Part shown: in pieces, positions 33,066 through 41,929 of the stretch | How positions within the stretch are numbered: the first letter of the stretch is position 1 | How the letters are laid out: each line of letters starts with the position of its first letter | Assembly (NCBI RefSeq): GCF_000413855.1 | Contig: NZ_ATGG01000049.1 | Coordinates: 28,931-92,930 of the forward strand | DNA from: Acinetobacter gyllenbergii CIP 110306 = MTCC 11365 | GTDB taxonomy: Bacteria > Pseudomonadota > Gammaproteobacteria > Pseudomonadales > Moraxellaceae | Reading direction: 5' to 3' | Length of the DNA: 64,000 bases | Translations under genes and position numbers: made by a program | The notes under the pieces: model-generated | The model's database searches: none | What the model saw: the letters and a program-made list of their open reading frames with translations, nothing else | Told to the model about the DNA's origin: nothing

Positions 33066-33599
33066 TTAAGATACTGTTTGTGGCTTCATATCCATTTCAG
33101 CACGTTTCATTTGTGCCTCTTTTAAAATGCGCTGATGTAAGGGTTTACGGAATCCAAGCAAGAACACAAATTCAGCCAGTACAAATAATGGCCCAATGGC
33201 TAGACCAATCACATCATCGACAAAAGCTGGTTTTTTCTTCTCAAAATAGTGACCCACGAATTGGAATGCCCAACCCACCACAAAAATACCGATACTGGCG
33301 CCTAACCAACTCCACATTGGTAAAGCCGCAATATTCACAGCCAATGGATATGCCAAGACCAATAAAATCAGCATCAAAAGACCGAATAGCTTATCCAATG
33401 AAATATAGTAAATGCTGCTTAGAATGATGAGCAACATGGCTAAAGTAATTGAAAAGCCCGAAATTTCCACGCCAGCACGTGCCGTTAAACATAAAATAGA
33501 AAAAACAATTAAGGGAATACCCACAAAATGGGTCACAATATTATTTCGATCTAAGTGATAAGCCGCATATTGGCTAAGTAGACGTTCCAAATTTGTCAT
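33066..33599 (-). CDS. Mpo1-like membrane protein (DUF962)
   Basis: A 177-residue protein with four or five membrane helices and the Mpo1/YGL010w signature: YAAYHLDRNNIVTHFVGIP at the N-terminus and FVGHYFEKKKPAFVDD later, with the conserved histidines that bind iron. The yeast homologue is an Fe(II)-dependent dioxygenase of 2-hydroxy fatty acids. The bacterial role is not settled. It is transcribed divergently from the Crp/Fnr gene. Confidence 0.85.
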   Translation of the reverse strand: MTNLERLLSQYAAYHLDRNNIVTHFVGIPLIVFSILCLTARAGVEISGFSITLAMLLIILSSIYYISLDKLFGLLMLILLVLAYPLAVNIAALPMWSWLGASIGIFVVGWAFQFVGHYFEKKKPAFVDDVIGLAIGPLFVLAEFVFLLGFRKPLHQRILKEAQMKRAEMDMKPQTVS

Positions 33600-33705
33600 T
33601 TCTCATTCCTCATTTCATTTGTTTATACTGTTAATCTATAAGAAATATTGCAGCGAAGTTGTCATGTAGCTGACAAATGGACTTATTTTTAATCAAGGAA
33701 CAGCC

Positions 33706-34410
33706 GTGTTAGATCGTGTTTATATTCAACATTTGCAGCAAAATTCATGGTTTAGTCATCTGGCAGAACCCTTTCAAAACTTTATTATTCAACATGGCAA
33801 AAAGCATATCATTGAAAAAAATGCGGCGGTGTTTAAGGCTCAAGATATTTTTGACGGTGTTTACGGCGTACTGGAAGGTTCTATTAGCTTGGGCTATATC
33901 GATGTGAATGGCAATGAAGCCATTGCTGCAATTGCTGAACCGATCATGTGGTTTGGCGAAATTTCCTTAATCGACCAACAACCGCGATCACATGATGCGG
34001 TTGCTTTAAAGAAGAGCGTGGTACTGCAAATACCCGCCCAAGCACTGCATGATTTTTTGCTCCAAAATCCGTATTACTGGTATTACTTTGCCTTGCTGAC
34101 CAGTCAAAAATTACGCTATGTATTTTTAGAACAAATTGCGATTCAAACCCAAAGCATCAGTCAGCGTCTGGCACAACGCTTATTGTTTATTTTAGAAGGT
34201 TATGGCAATCGTGCACTTATTCAGGATTTTAGTATTCAAATCTCTCAAGACCAGTTGGCCAACATGCTGACGGTATCTAGACAGACCATCAATCAGGAAC
34301 TGAATCAGTTTGAGAAACAAGGCGTGATTCAGCTTGGTTTTAAAAAAATTGTAGTGCTGGACTTAGAGCGCCTCAGAATATTGGCAACCGCCAGTCACCT
34401 AAAAGCGTAA
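33706..34410 (+). CDS. Crp/Fnr family transcriptional regulator
   Basis: A 234-residue regulator with a cyclic-nucleotide-binding-type domain (KNAAVFKAQDIFDGVYGVLEGSISLGY...WFGEISLIDQQPRSHDAVAL) and a C-terminal helix-turn-helix (ISQDQLANMLTVSRQTINQELNQFEKQG). It lacks the cysteine cluster of Fnr and the full cAMP-binding RxS set of Crp, so its signal is unknown. The start is GTG at 33706 with AAGGA upstream. It is divergent from the Mpo1-like gene, a possible target. Confidence 0.8.
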   Translation: MLDRVYIQHLQQNSWFSHLAEPFQNFIIQHGKKHIIEKNAAVFKAQDIFDGVYGVLEGSISLGYIDVNGNEAIAAIAEPIMWFGEISLIDQQPRSHDAVALKKSVVLQIPAQALHDFLLQNPYYWYYFALLTSQKLRYVFLEQIAIQTQSISQRLAQRLLFILEGYGNRALIQDFSIQISQDQLANMLTVSRQTINQELNQFEKQGVIQLGFKKIVVLDLERLRILATASHLKA

Positions 34411-34613
34411 GTATAATACTTTGTATTTAAAATGGATAAGCACAGCATTTTTTGCAATATGCTTTTAAGCTTAAACATAAATTAAAAGATAAACTCTCAC
34501 TATAAAATACTACTGATGCTCTAAAATATTTCACAAAATCAGTCTGCTTTCGTCCTCTCAACACGCATACATTAAAGCTAAGCACTATCGCTTACCCGAT
34601 GCAGATGACAATC

Positions 34614-34931
34614 ATGAGAAAAATTGCAACGATTTTAACAGCAGGCCTATTTACCGTACTCAGCGCTAGCGCATTTGCCTGCCCAAAAGGAACTCAAATT
34701 CAAGGTGGTACAGGACCCAATCATAAAGGTGGCAAATGTGTTGCAACAACTGTGGTAAAAACTAAGAAAGAAGCAACCAAGACAACCGACACTGCAAAAC
34801 ATGACATGACGAAAATGAAAGAAACAGCCAAACACGATGCAATGAAAGCAACCACAGATACTAAAAAAGTGGCTAGCACGACAGCAAGCAAAGCCAAACA
34901 GGAAGCCGCAAAAACGGTCAAAACCTCGTAG
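34614..34931 (+). CDS. secreted small Lys/Thr/Ala-rich protein
   Basis: The 105-residue product starts with a clear signal peptide (RKIATILTAGLFTVLSASAFA), then a short conserved CPKGTQIQGGTGPNHKGGKC segment with two cysteines. The rest is a low-complexity basic tail with repeats such as TAKHDMTKMKETAKHD, similar to histone H1-like or LEA-like tails. It is probably periplasmic or surface exposed. The function is unknown. Three in-frame ATGs exist; 34614 gives the normal signal peptide. A strong terminator follows. Confidence 0.65.
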   Translation: MRKIATILTAGLFTVLSASAFACPKGTQIQGGTGPNHKGGKCVATTVVKTKKEATKTTDTAKHDMTKMKETAKHDAMKATTDTKKVASTTASKAKQEAAKTVKTS

Positions 34932-34955
34932 TAGTCGTCAGATAACTTTAACCAT

Positions 34956-34988
34956 AAAAAAGCGAGATCATTGATTTCGCTTTTTTAT
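34956..34988. terminator. bidirectional terminator
   Basis: AAAAAAGCGA and TCGCTTTTTT pair around a ten-base loop after the small secreted protein gene. Confidence 0.8.
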
Positions 34989-35059
34989 TGAAATGACATC
35001 CTGTCATTCTGTATTCAAGCTCTACATCTAAGCTGGGATAAACTCCAAACGAGATGATT

Positions 35060-35563
35060 TTAATGTGGCGCTTGGGTCAATTTCATTTTTTTCACAATAT
35101 CATTAGCCTGACGCAATTGCTCCTGAGCGGGTAAACGATCATCTATCAGGAAACACCATAATTTTCGATCTGAAATAGGTCTGTAAACCCCTTGTATAAC
35201 CGTTGTAGGCTGTCCATCAATCATAACGCCTAAACCAATCATCTGATTAAATAGACCTTGATCTTGACTTTGCGTATTTCTATTGGCCAACTGATTAAAC
35301 TTTTTCTGTGCAGAAGCCGAAATTTCAATTTCAACAACAGCACTTCCTTCAACAAGAATCGCCTTTGCATTCACTAACTCATTGGCAGTAAAAAAGGGAG
35401 ACAGACTCACAAATCTATATGAACGATCATTAGAAAAATGTACAGGCTTCGTCTTCGGCATTTGCACCTGATAGGCAAGATGAAAATCTACTTGGGCATA
35501 ACTGGGGTTTATTCCCAACAGACCAAATAGAATCAAGAAAACCGATAAGATACGAAGATACAT
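35060..35563 (-). CDS. periplasmic protein with SecD-head-like domain
   Basis: A signal peptide (LRILSVFLILFGLLGINPSYA) precedes about 145 residues in which AVVEIEISASAQKKFNQLANRNTQ, GLGVMIDGQPTTVIQGVY and QEQLRQANDIVKKMK follow the strand-helix order of the SecD/SecF P1 head domain. No membrane helices follow, so it would be a stand-alone soluble head. Function unknown. It is ten bases after the upstream lipoprotein gene and probably forms an operon with it. Confidence 0.5.
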   Translation of the reverse strand: MYLRILSVFLILFGLLGINPSYAQVDFHLAYQVQMPKTKPVHFSNDRSYRFVSLSPFFTANELVNAKAILVEGSAVVEIEISASAQKKFNQLANRNTQSQDQGLFNQMIGLGVMIDGQPTTVIQGVYRPISDRKLWCFLIDDRLPAQEQLRQANDIVKKMKLTQAPH

Positions 35564-35572
35564 TTTTCACTC

Positions 35573-36037
35573 CTACTTTGGAGAGGTATTGCCTAACGCA
35601 GGATTATCAATTGCATCCTTGCATTGCGCTTTATCACGTTCATAATCAGCCTGCTTTTGAGTCGATGCATTCGCCTTGTCTTTTACCTCACGTGCCCAAG
35701 TATCCAAGCTGGTCAGTGCTTTACGGCACAGGGCATATTTCCCTTCTGTCACTGAATCAGTCATTTTGACATTGATACGCCAATCAGTACTGAGCTGGCG
35801 TAGCGGTTTTCTGACTTTTTCTTCAATCTCGGTAGTCTGTTTATTGTAAACAATCGGATCGATGTCATTAATCAACTTCCATGCCGCATTAGCATAGGTG
35901 GTGGCATCATTATTGAGCTTCGGCGCAGGTTTGATTTCGACCTTTTCTTTTGGTTCATTACTTGAGTTTCCACAAGCAGCCAATAAAAAAGTACTGCATA
36001 ACAAGATTGCAGCTATACGAGAGTTTGGATGAGACAT
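35573..36037 (-). CDS. hypothetical lipoprotein, 154 aa
   Basis: A lipoprotein signal peptide ends in the lipobox LLAAC (near residue 22). The mature part is soluble and helical, rich in Lys/Asp, with two cysteines (CRKAL, AQCKDA). The start at 36037 gives a normal signal; an upstream ATG would add nine residues. It is the first gene of a two-gene operon with the SecD-head-like protein. The family is not recognised. Confidence 0.65.
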   Translation of the reverse strand: MSHPNSRIAAILLCSTFLLAACGNSSNEPKEKVEIKPAPKLNNDATTYANAAWKLINDIDPIVYNKQTTEIEEKVRKPLRQLSTDWRINVKMTDSVTEGKYALCRKALTSLDTWAREVKDKANASTQKQADYERDKAQCKDAIDNPALGNTSPK

Positions 36038-36224
36038 AGCAAATCGCCGAGGAAACAATTGCACATTATGCTAGTCAATTTGGGAATAATTCTCAATGCT
36101 TGTTACTTATTTACTCAGCAGCATACCTTTTACTCTAAACAATTGATTTTATATTCTTGTTCAGCATAAAGTCAGACTTGCTCATATATAAAAAATTAAA
36201 ACTTCAAGAAGGAAGAAAACCACC

Positions 36225-36614
36225 ATGTCACAAATCAAGATTTATGCCTTACAACCCACGATTGAGCAGTTTAGGCATCAACTTTCACATGCCATACATC
36301 AAGCACTGGTGGAAAGTTTAAATTATCCCATCGAAAAGAAATTTCAGCGTTTTATTGCACTAGCGAAAGAAGACTTTATTTATCCCAATGATCGTAGTCC
36401 GCACTATCTGATTATCGAAATTTCGATGTTTGAAGGCAGAAGCATTGAAGCAAAAAAAAGCTTGATTCAAAGCATTTTTACTTATGCCGAACAGCAATGT
36501 GGAATTTCCCCCCAAGACATTGAAATCACAATTTTTGAAACACCGAAATGTAATTGGGGAATTCGTGGACAACATGCAGACCAGTTACAACTCAATTATC
36601 AGGTCAATGTTTAA
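36225..36614 (+). CDS. tautomerase family protein
   Basis: A 129-residue protein of the tautomerase/MIF fold type (the beta-alpha-beta repeats show in YLIIEISMFEGRSIEAKKSLIQSIF followed by ISPQDIEITIFETPKCNWGIRGQHA). Catalysis in this fold normally uses an N-terminal proline exposed after Met removal, but here residue 2 is serine, so classical tautomerase activity is doubtful. GAAGGA precedes the start. It is transcribed alone. Confidence 0.65.
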   Translation: MSQIKIYALQPTIEQFRHQLSHAIHQALVESLNYPIEKKFQRFIALAKEDFIYPNDRSPHYLIIEISMFEGRSIEAKKSLIQSIFTYAEQQCGISPQDIEITIFETPKCNWGIRGQHADQLQLNYQVNV

Positions 36615-36744
36615 ACAGACAAATACGGTACTAAGTGCTATTTTTTGTCTAACAAAAAGCATGTTTTTTTATGGTGTATAAGCTTAATTCAGTAGAAAGT
36701 TCTGCTATGCTTAAACACAAATTACTCAGGATAGGATTATTCGC

Positions 36745-37953
36745 ATGAGCGTCACTCTAGGAACTCCACTTCAATCTTCTGCATTTAAGGTTTTACTGTT
36801 AGGTTCTGGAGAGCTTGGTAAAGAAGTTGTGATTTCTTTACAACGCTTGGGTGTCGAAGTTCATGCTGCAGATCGTTATGATCATGCGCCTGCCATGCAA
36901 GTCGCACATTATGCTTATACCCTGAATATGGCTGATCCAGCCGAATTAAAACAACTGATTGAAAAGATCAAACCTCACTTAATTGTTCCAGAGATTGAAG
37001 CGATCGCGACCGAAGTGCTCGTTGAAATTGAACAGAGCCAAACTGCAACAGTGATTCCATCGGCTAAAGCAGTCAATCTCACTATGAACCGTGAAGGAAT
37101 TCGCCGTTTAGCTGCTGAAGAGCTTGGCCTACCCACCTCTGCTTATCGCTTTGCCAATACACTAGAAAGCTTCCGTGCTGCATGTGATGACATTGGCTAT
37201 CCAAACTTTGTAAAACCTGTGATGTCATCATCAGGTAAAGGTCAATCTCGCGTGAAGAGTTTTGATGAAGTGGATGCGGCTTGGGATTATGCAATGCAAG
37301 GTGGTCGCGTCAATCAAGGTACGGTGATTATTGAATCACAGATTGATTTTGATTTTGAAATTACCCTACTTACCGTTCGTGCTAAAAACCCTGAAACAGG
37401 TGAAATTGAAACACATTTCTGTGATCCAATTGGCCACCGTCAAGATGCGGGTGACTATGTAGAAAGCTGGCAGCCGCAACCGATGACAGCTGTTGCGCTA
37501 CAAGAAGCCAAACGCATTGCCAATAAAGTCACTGTTGCTTTAGGGGGGTGTGGTATCTTCGGAGTGGAACTATTTATCAAAGGCGATAAAGTCTGGTTTA
37601 GCGAAGTTTCACCTCGTCCGCATGACACGGGTTTAGTGACTTTAGCTTCACAATTCCAAAGCGAATTTGAACTACATGCACGTGCGATCTTAGGTTTACC
37701 TGTCAATACAGCTCGTCATAGTGTGGCTGCAAGTGCCGTGATTTATGCAGGCGTAGATGCCAAAAATCTGAGTTTTACTGGCTTGAATCTTGCATTAGCC
37801 AATCCAAACACTGATCTACGTCTATTTGGTAAACCTGAAGGCTTTAAACGCCGCCGTATGGGTGTAGCAACTGCTCGTGCTGAGACAACCGATCTTGCAC
37901 GTGAATTGGCACAACATGCCGCAGACCAAGTGAGTGTACAAACCAACGCTTAA
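36745..37953 (+). CDS. purT: formate-dependent phosphoribosylglycinamide formyltransferase
   Basis: PurT makes formyl-GAR from GAR, formate and ATP in purine synthesis, an alternative to folate-dependent PurN. The ATP-grasp protein has the family start KVLLLGSGELGKEVVISLQRLG, the PNFVKPVMSSSGKGQS loop, VIIESQIDFDFEITLLTVR and the SEVSPRPHDTG metal/phosphate site. Its 402 residues match the usual size. A hairpin terminator follows. Confidence 0.95.
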   Translation: MSVTLGTPLQSSAFKVLLLGSGELGKEVVISLQRLGVEVHAADRYDHAPAMQVAHYAYTLNMADPAELKQLIEKIKPHLIVPEIEAIATEVLVEIEQSQTATVIPSAKAVNLTMNREGIRRLAAEELGLPTSAYRFANTLESFRAACDDIGYPNFVKPVMSSSGKGQSRVKSFDEVDAAWDYAMQGGRVNQGTVIIESQIDFDFEITLLTVRAKNPETGEIETHFCDPIGHRQDAGDYVESWQPQPMTAVALQEAKRIANKVTVALGGCGIFGVELFIKGDKVWFSEVSPRPHDTGLVTLASQFQSEFELHARAILGLPVNTARHSVAASAVIYAGVDAKNLSFTGLNLALANPNTDLRLFGKPEGFKRRRMGVATARAETTDLARELAQHAADQVSVQTNA

Positions 37954-37983
37954 GACGACCTTAGGTGATTATCATTACAACTT

Positions 37984-38007
37984 CCCCTCAAATCTAGAGG
38001 GGCTTTG
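37984..38007 (+). terminator. purT terminator
   Basis: CCCCTC and GAGGGG pair around a seven-base loop, followed by CTTTGAT; a modest terminator before glnD. Confidence 0.55.
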
Positions 38008-38024
38008 ATAGAAGACTCAGCTTT

Positions 38025-40688
38025 ATGATCAAGACCTCTCCTTTGTTGAACTACGTCACCAGTCTTCATGATATTCAAGCCATTAACCAATGGCGTACGG
38101 ATGTAGAAAAGCAATTACAGGAGAGTTATGAAAATGGGCAGCCCATTCGCGATGTGATTGGCGCGCGTTCTGATTCGATTGATGAAGCTTTGATCTTTCT
38201 TTGGAACCACGCAGGTCTAGATCAAACTGAATTGGGCTTATTTGCAGTCGGTGGTTATGGCCGCCATGAGATGCTGCCTTATTCAGATACAGATATCATG
38301 ATTTTATCTGAAGATGAAATCAGCGAAGAACAAGAAAAACTGATCTCTACCTTTATTTCCTCGTTATGGGATGTCGGTAATTTCAAACCAGGCATCAGCG
38401 TACGTACCATTCAAAACTGTGTCGAACAAGCCATTAATGACTTAACTGTTGCCACTACCTTGATTGAAGCTCGTCTCATTACCGGCAATCAGCAATTAGC
38501 CAAATGGCCACGCCGTATTGTTGCGCAAACATGGACGGATCAAACTTTCTATGATGCCAAAATGGCTGAACAAGCCAAACGTTATGCGCAACACAACAAT
38601 ACCGAAAGTAATTTAGAACCTGATATTAAAAATGCCCCAGGGGGTATCCGCGATATCAACCAGATCGGCTGGATTGCCAAACGTCACTTCCGTGTCAATC
38701 GTATTTATGATTTGGTGCATTTGGGTTTTATTACTGAGTTTGAATTGGGTGTATTAGAAGAAGCGGAAAGTTTCTTATGGGAAATTCGCACCCATTTACA
38801 CCGTTTAGCCAAACGCGATGAAAACCGTTTATTATTTGAATATCAACGTGATATAGCAGCAAAATTTGGCTATGTGCGTGAAGAAGGCCAACCTGTTAAT
38901 TTTGCCGTTGAACAGTTCATGAAGCGCTACTATCGTACCGCGCAGCAAGTTTCAACGCTGAATGAAATGCTACTCGCCTATTTCAATGAATCGGTGATTA
39001 CTCCACGTCTAGCTGATTATGAACGTCACATTATCGAGATTAATGAGCGTTTTAAAATTGTCGATGGAAAATTGGCTGTTCAACATCATAAAGTATTTTC
39101 AGAAGAACCAATTGCCATCTTAGAATTGTTCTATCTGTTGGCAAATCGTCCTGAAATTACTGGGATTCGTGCCCGTACCTTGCGCCTGCTGGTGCTTGCT
39201 GCAAAACGGATTGATCAACGTTTCCGCGATAATCCCGAACATCAAGCACTGTTTATGTCGATCATTCGCTCGCCGCATTTATATGACACCATGGTGGCAA
39301 TGAAACGTTATGGCGTGTTGGGGAATTACATTCCTGCTTTTGGACAGATTACAGGTTTGATGCAATACGACCTATTCCATATTTATACGGTCGATGCGCA
39401 TACCTTATTATTACTACGCAATTTAAGTCGCTTTAAAGAACCGGAATTTGCCAAAGAATTCCCAGTGGTCAGCTCTGTGTTTCAGCGTATCGCCCGCCAT
39501 GACATCGTGTATATGGCCGCGATTTTTCATGATATTGCCAAAGGTCGTGGTGGTGATCACAGTGAACTTGGTGCACTGGATGCGATTGAATTTTGCCGTA
39601 CCCATGGCTTTACCGAACGAGAGTGTAAACTGGTTGCATGGCTGATTAACAATCACTTATTGATGTCTCTTACTGCACAGAAAAAAGATATTTCGGACCC
39701 TGATGAAGTCAAAGACTTTGCTGAAAAAGTCGGCGATATGGAGCATCTCGATTATCTTTATACCCTGACGGTTGCCGACATTAACGCAACCAATCCGAAA
39801 CTGTGGAATACATGGCGTGCGTCTTTGATGCGTCAGTTGTATACCTACGCACGTGATGTGATTCGTTCAGGCTTGGGTCGTCCGGTTGATTATCAAATGC
39901 TGATTGAAGATACCAAATTTGCTGCCAGTGAACTCTTGGTCAATGACTTCTCTCTGGCTGAAGTTGAGAAAGTTTGGCAAGAGCTGGGTGATGAATACTT
40001 CGTCAAAGAGTCAGCCAATGAAATTGCTTGGCATACCCAAGCAATTTTACAACACGGCGATAATCCAGAACCTTTGGTGTTATTACGGGCGCATCGTAAT
40101 GCTGCCGATGATGCGGTTCAGATCTTTATCTATACCCGCGACCAACCAAACTTGTTTGCCACCACGGTTGCGGTGCTGGATCGTATGAACCTTGATGTTC
40201 AAGATGCTCGCATTATCACCGCCTCAACTTCATTCAGCTTAGATACTTACTTAGTGCTTGACCGTTTTGGTACCTTGCTGACTGATCCGGATCGCGAACG
40301 CAAAGTGAAAGCCGCTTTGGTCGATGCTTTAAGCCATTCAGATCAATATCCGGGGATTATGCAACGCCGTATCCCACGTCATTTGCGTCATTTTGATGTG
40401 CAAAATACTGTAGATATTGTCCTAAACCCGACGTTACAGCAACACATGGTTGAAATTTCAACCCTCGACCATCCAGGTCTACTGGCGCGTATTGGTGGTT
40501 TGTTCATGCTGCAAGGTTTGGATATCCATTCTGCAAGAATTGCCACGCTGGGCGAACGTGCAGAAGATATTTTCTTTGTCACTAAGAAAAATGGTGTCTT
40601 GCTCAGCGATGAAGAAGTGAAAACTTTTGCGGAAAGCTTAAAAGCCGCTTTAGATGAAGCATCGAATCAAATTTGTAATCCATCTTAA
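38025..40688 (+). CDS. glnD: bifunctional uridylyltransferase/uridylyl-removing enzyme GlnD
   Basis: The enzyme uridylylates PII under nitrogen limitation and removes UMP when glutamine is plentiful. The nucleotidyltransferase motif GGYGRHEMLPYSDTD is at residues 76-90, the HD hydrolase domain shows FHDIAKGRGGDHSELG in the middle, and two ACT domains for glutamine sensing lie in the last 180 residues (one begins ISTLDHPGLLARIGGLFM). At 887 residues it is full length. It precedes dapC by 25 bases. Confidence 0.95.
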   Translation: MIKTSPLLNYVTSLHDIQAINQWRTDVEKQLQESYENGQPIRDVIGARSDSIDEALIFLWNHAGLDQTELGLFAVGGYGRHEMLPYSDTDIMILSEDEISEEQEKLISTFISSLWDVGNFKPGISVRTIQNCVEQAINDLTVATTLIEARLITGNQQLAKWPRRIVAQTWTDQTFYDAKMAEQAKRYAQHNNTESNLEPDIKNAPGGIRDINQIGWIAKRHFRVNRIYDLVHLGFITEFELGVLEEAESFLWEIRTHLHRLAKRDENRLLFEYQRDIAAKFGYVREEGQPVNFAVEQFMKRYYRTAQQVSTLNEMLLAYFNESVITPRLADYERHIIEINERFKIVDGKLAVQHHKVFSEEPIAILELFYLLANRPEITGIRARTLRLLVLAAKRIDQRFRDNPEHQALFMSIIRSPHLYDTMVAMKRYGVLGNYIPAFGQITGLMQYDLFHIYTVDAHTLLLLRNLSRFKEPEFAKEFPVVSSVFQRIARHDIVYMAAIFHDIAKGRGGDHSELGALDAIEFCRTHGFTERECKLVAWLINNHLLMSLTAQKKDISDPDEVKDFAEKVGDMEHLDYLYTLTVADINATNPKLWNTWRASLMRQLYTYARDVIRSGLGRPVDYQMLIEDTKFAASELLVNDFSLAEVEKVWQELGDEYFVKESANEIAWHTQAILQHGDNPEPLVLLRAHRNAADDAVQIFIYTRDQPNLFATTVAVLDRMNLDVQDARIITASTSFSLDTYLVLDRFGTLLTDPDRERKVKAALVDALSHSDQYPGIMQRRIPRHLRHFDVQNTVDIVLNPTLQQHMVEISTLDHPGLLARIGGLFMLQGLDIHSARIATLGERAEDIFFVTKKNGVLLSDEEVKTFAESLKAALDEASNQICNPS

Positions 40689-40713
40689 ATTTTATTGTTT
40701 GGTAACTGTTTAA

Positions 40714-41883
40714 ATGAACTCTAGCTTGTCGTTATTGCATCCCTATCCTTTTGAAAAGTTAAACCAACTTTTTAAAGATGTGCAACCTGCCAATTTACCG
40801 TTGATTCCTTTATCAATTGGTGAGCCTAAACATCCTGCGCCAGAGTTCGTCAAACAAGCGATTATTGATAATTTTGCCCATCTATCGACCTACCCGAACA
40901 GTAAAGGTCTGCCCGAGCTGCGCCAAAGTATCGCACAATGGCTCAGCAATCGCTTCAAGTTGAATCATATTAGTGCAGAAGATCATATCCTGCCTGTTTC
41001 TGGTACACGTGAAGGCATTTTCTCTTTTGTACAAGCTTTGATTAAGCGTGAAGATGTACCCTATGTGGTGATGCCAAATCCGTTTTATCAGATTTATGAA
41101 GGTGCAGCCCTACTTGCAGGTGCAAAACCCTATTTTATTAACTGTACTGAAGAAAATGGTTACTTAGGTGACTTTGATGCTGTCCCAGCGGAAGTCTGGG
41201 AAAAAACAGCCTTACTGTTTGTGTGCACGCCAGGCAACCCGACAGGAACGGTCCTGTCAAAAGAACAGTTTAAAAAGCTGATCGCACTGTCTGATCAATA
41301 TGATTTCGTGATTGCATCGGATGAGTGTTATTCGGAACTTTGGTTTGATCAAGCGCCGATTGGACTTTTAGAAGTTTGTGCCGAAATGGGCCGTGATGAT
41401 TATAAGAATTGTATCGTGTTCCATTCCCTGTCTAAACGTTCAAACTTACCAGGCATGCGTTCTGGTTTTGTTGCAGGTGATGCGGCTTTATTAAAACCAT
41501 ATCTGCAATATCGCACCTATCACGGCGCTGCAATGCCAGTACAAAATCAGTTGGCTTCAATTGCGGCATGGAATGATGAAGCACATGTTGAAGAAAACCG
41601 TCAGCAATATCGTGCCAAGTTTGATTTATTCCAATCAGAACTTGGTCATTTATTGCCATTACAAAAACCAGATGCAGGCTTCTATTATTGGCTAAAAGTG
41701 GACAACGATGAAACTTTTGCCAAAATGTTGATGGAAAAAGCGCACATCAAGGTTTTACCAGGCCGTTATCTGTCTCGTGACACAGAACAAGGTAATCCGG
41801 GCGAAGGCCATGTCAGAATGGCACTGGTTGCAGATTTGGCACAGTGTGAAGAAGTGGTCAAACGGCTGAAAGCAATTCTATAA
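40714..41883 (+). CDS. dapC: succinyldiaminopimelate transaminase DapC
   Basis: A class I/II aminotransferase that makes N-succinyl-LL-diaminopimelate for lysine and peptidoglycan synthesis. PNPFYQIYEGAALLAGA, the CTPGNPTG motif, D-E-C-Y-S-E and the PLP lysine in HSLSKRSNLPG are present; 389 residues is typical. The pairing glnD-dapC is conserved in several gammaproteobacteria and supports the assignment over other aminotransferases. A strong terminator follows. Confidence 0.85.
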   Translation: MNSSLSLLHPYPFEKLNQLFKDVQPANLPLIPLSIGEPKHPAPEFVKQAIIDNFAHLSTYPNSKGLPELRQSIAQWLSNRFKLNHISAEDHILPVSGTREGIFSFVQALIKREDVPYVVMPNPFYQIYEGAALLAGAKPYFINCTEENGYLGDFDAVPAEVWEKTALLFVCTPGNPTGTVLSKEQFKKLIALSDQYDFVIASDECYSELWFDQAPIGLLEVCAEMGRDDYKNCIVFHSLSKRSNLPGMRSGFVAGDAALLKPYLQYRTYHGAAMPVQNQLASIAAWNDEAHVEENRQQYRAKFDLFQSELGHLLPLQKPDAGFYYWLKVDNDETFAKMLMEKAHIKVLPGRYLSRDTEQGNPGEGHVRMALVADLAQCEEVVKRLKAIL

Positions 41884-41885
41884 AT

Positions 41886-41919
41886 AAAAAAAATCCCCGA
41901 ATATTCGGGGATTTTTTTA
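41886..41919. terminator. dapC / siderophore receptor bidirectional terminator
   Basis: AATCCCCGAATATTCGGGGATT is a perfect palindrome flanked by A and T runs, serving both convergent genes. Confidence 0.85.
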
Positions 41920-41929
41920 AATCAACACA

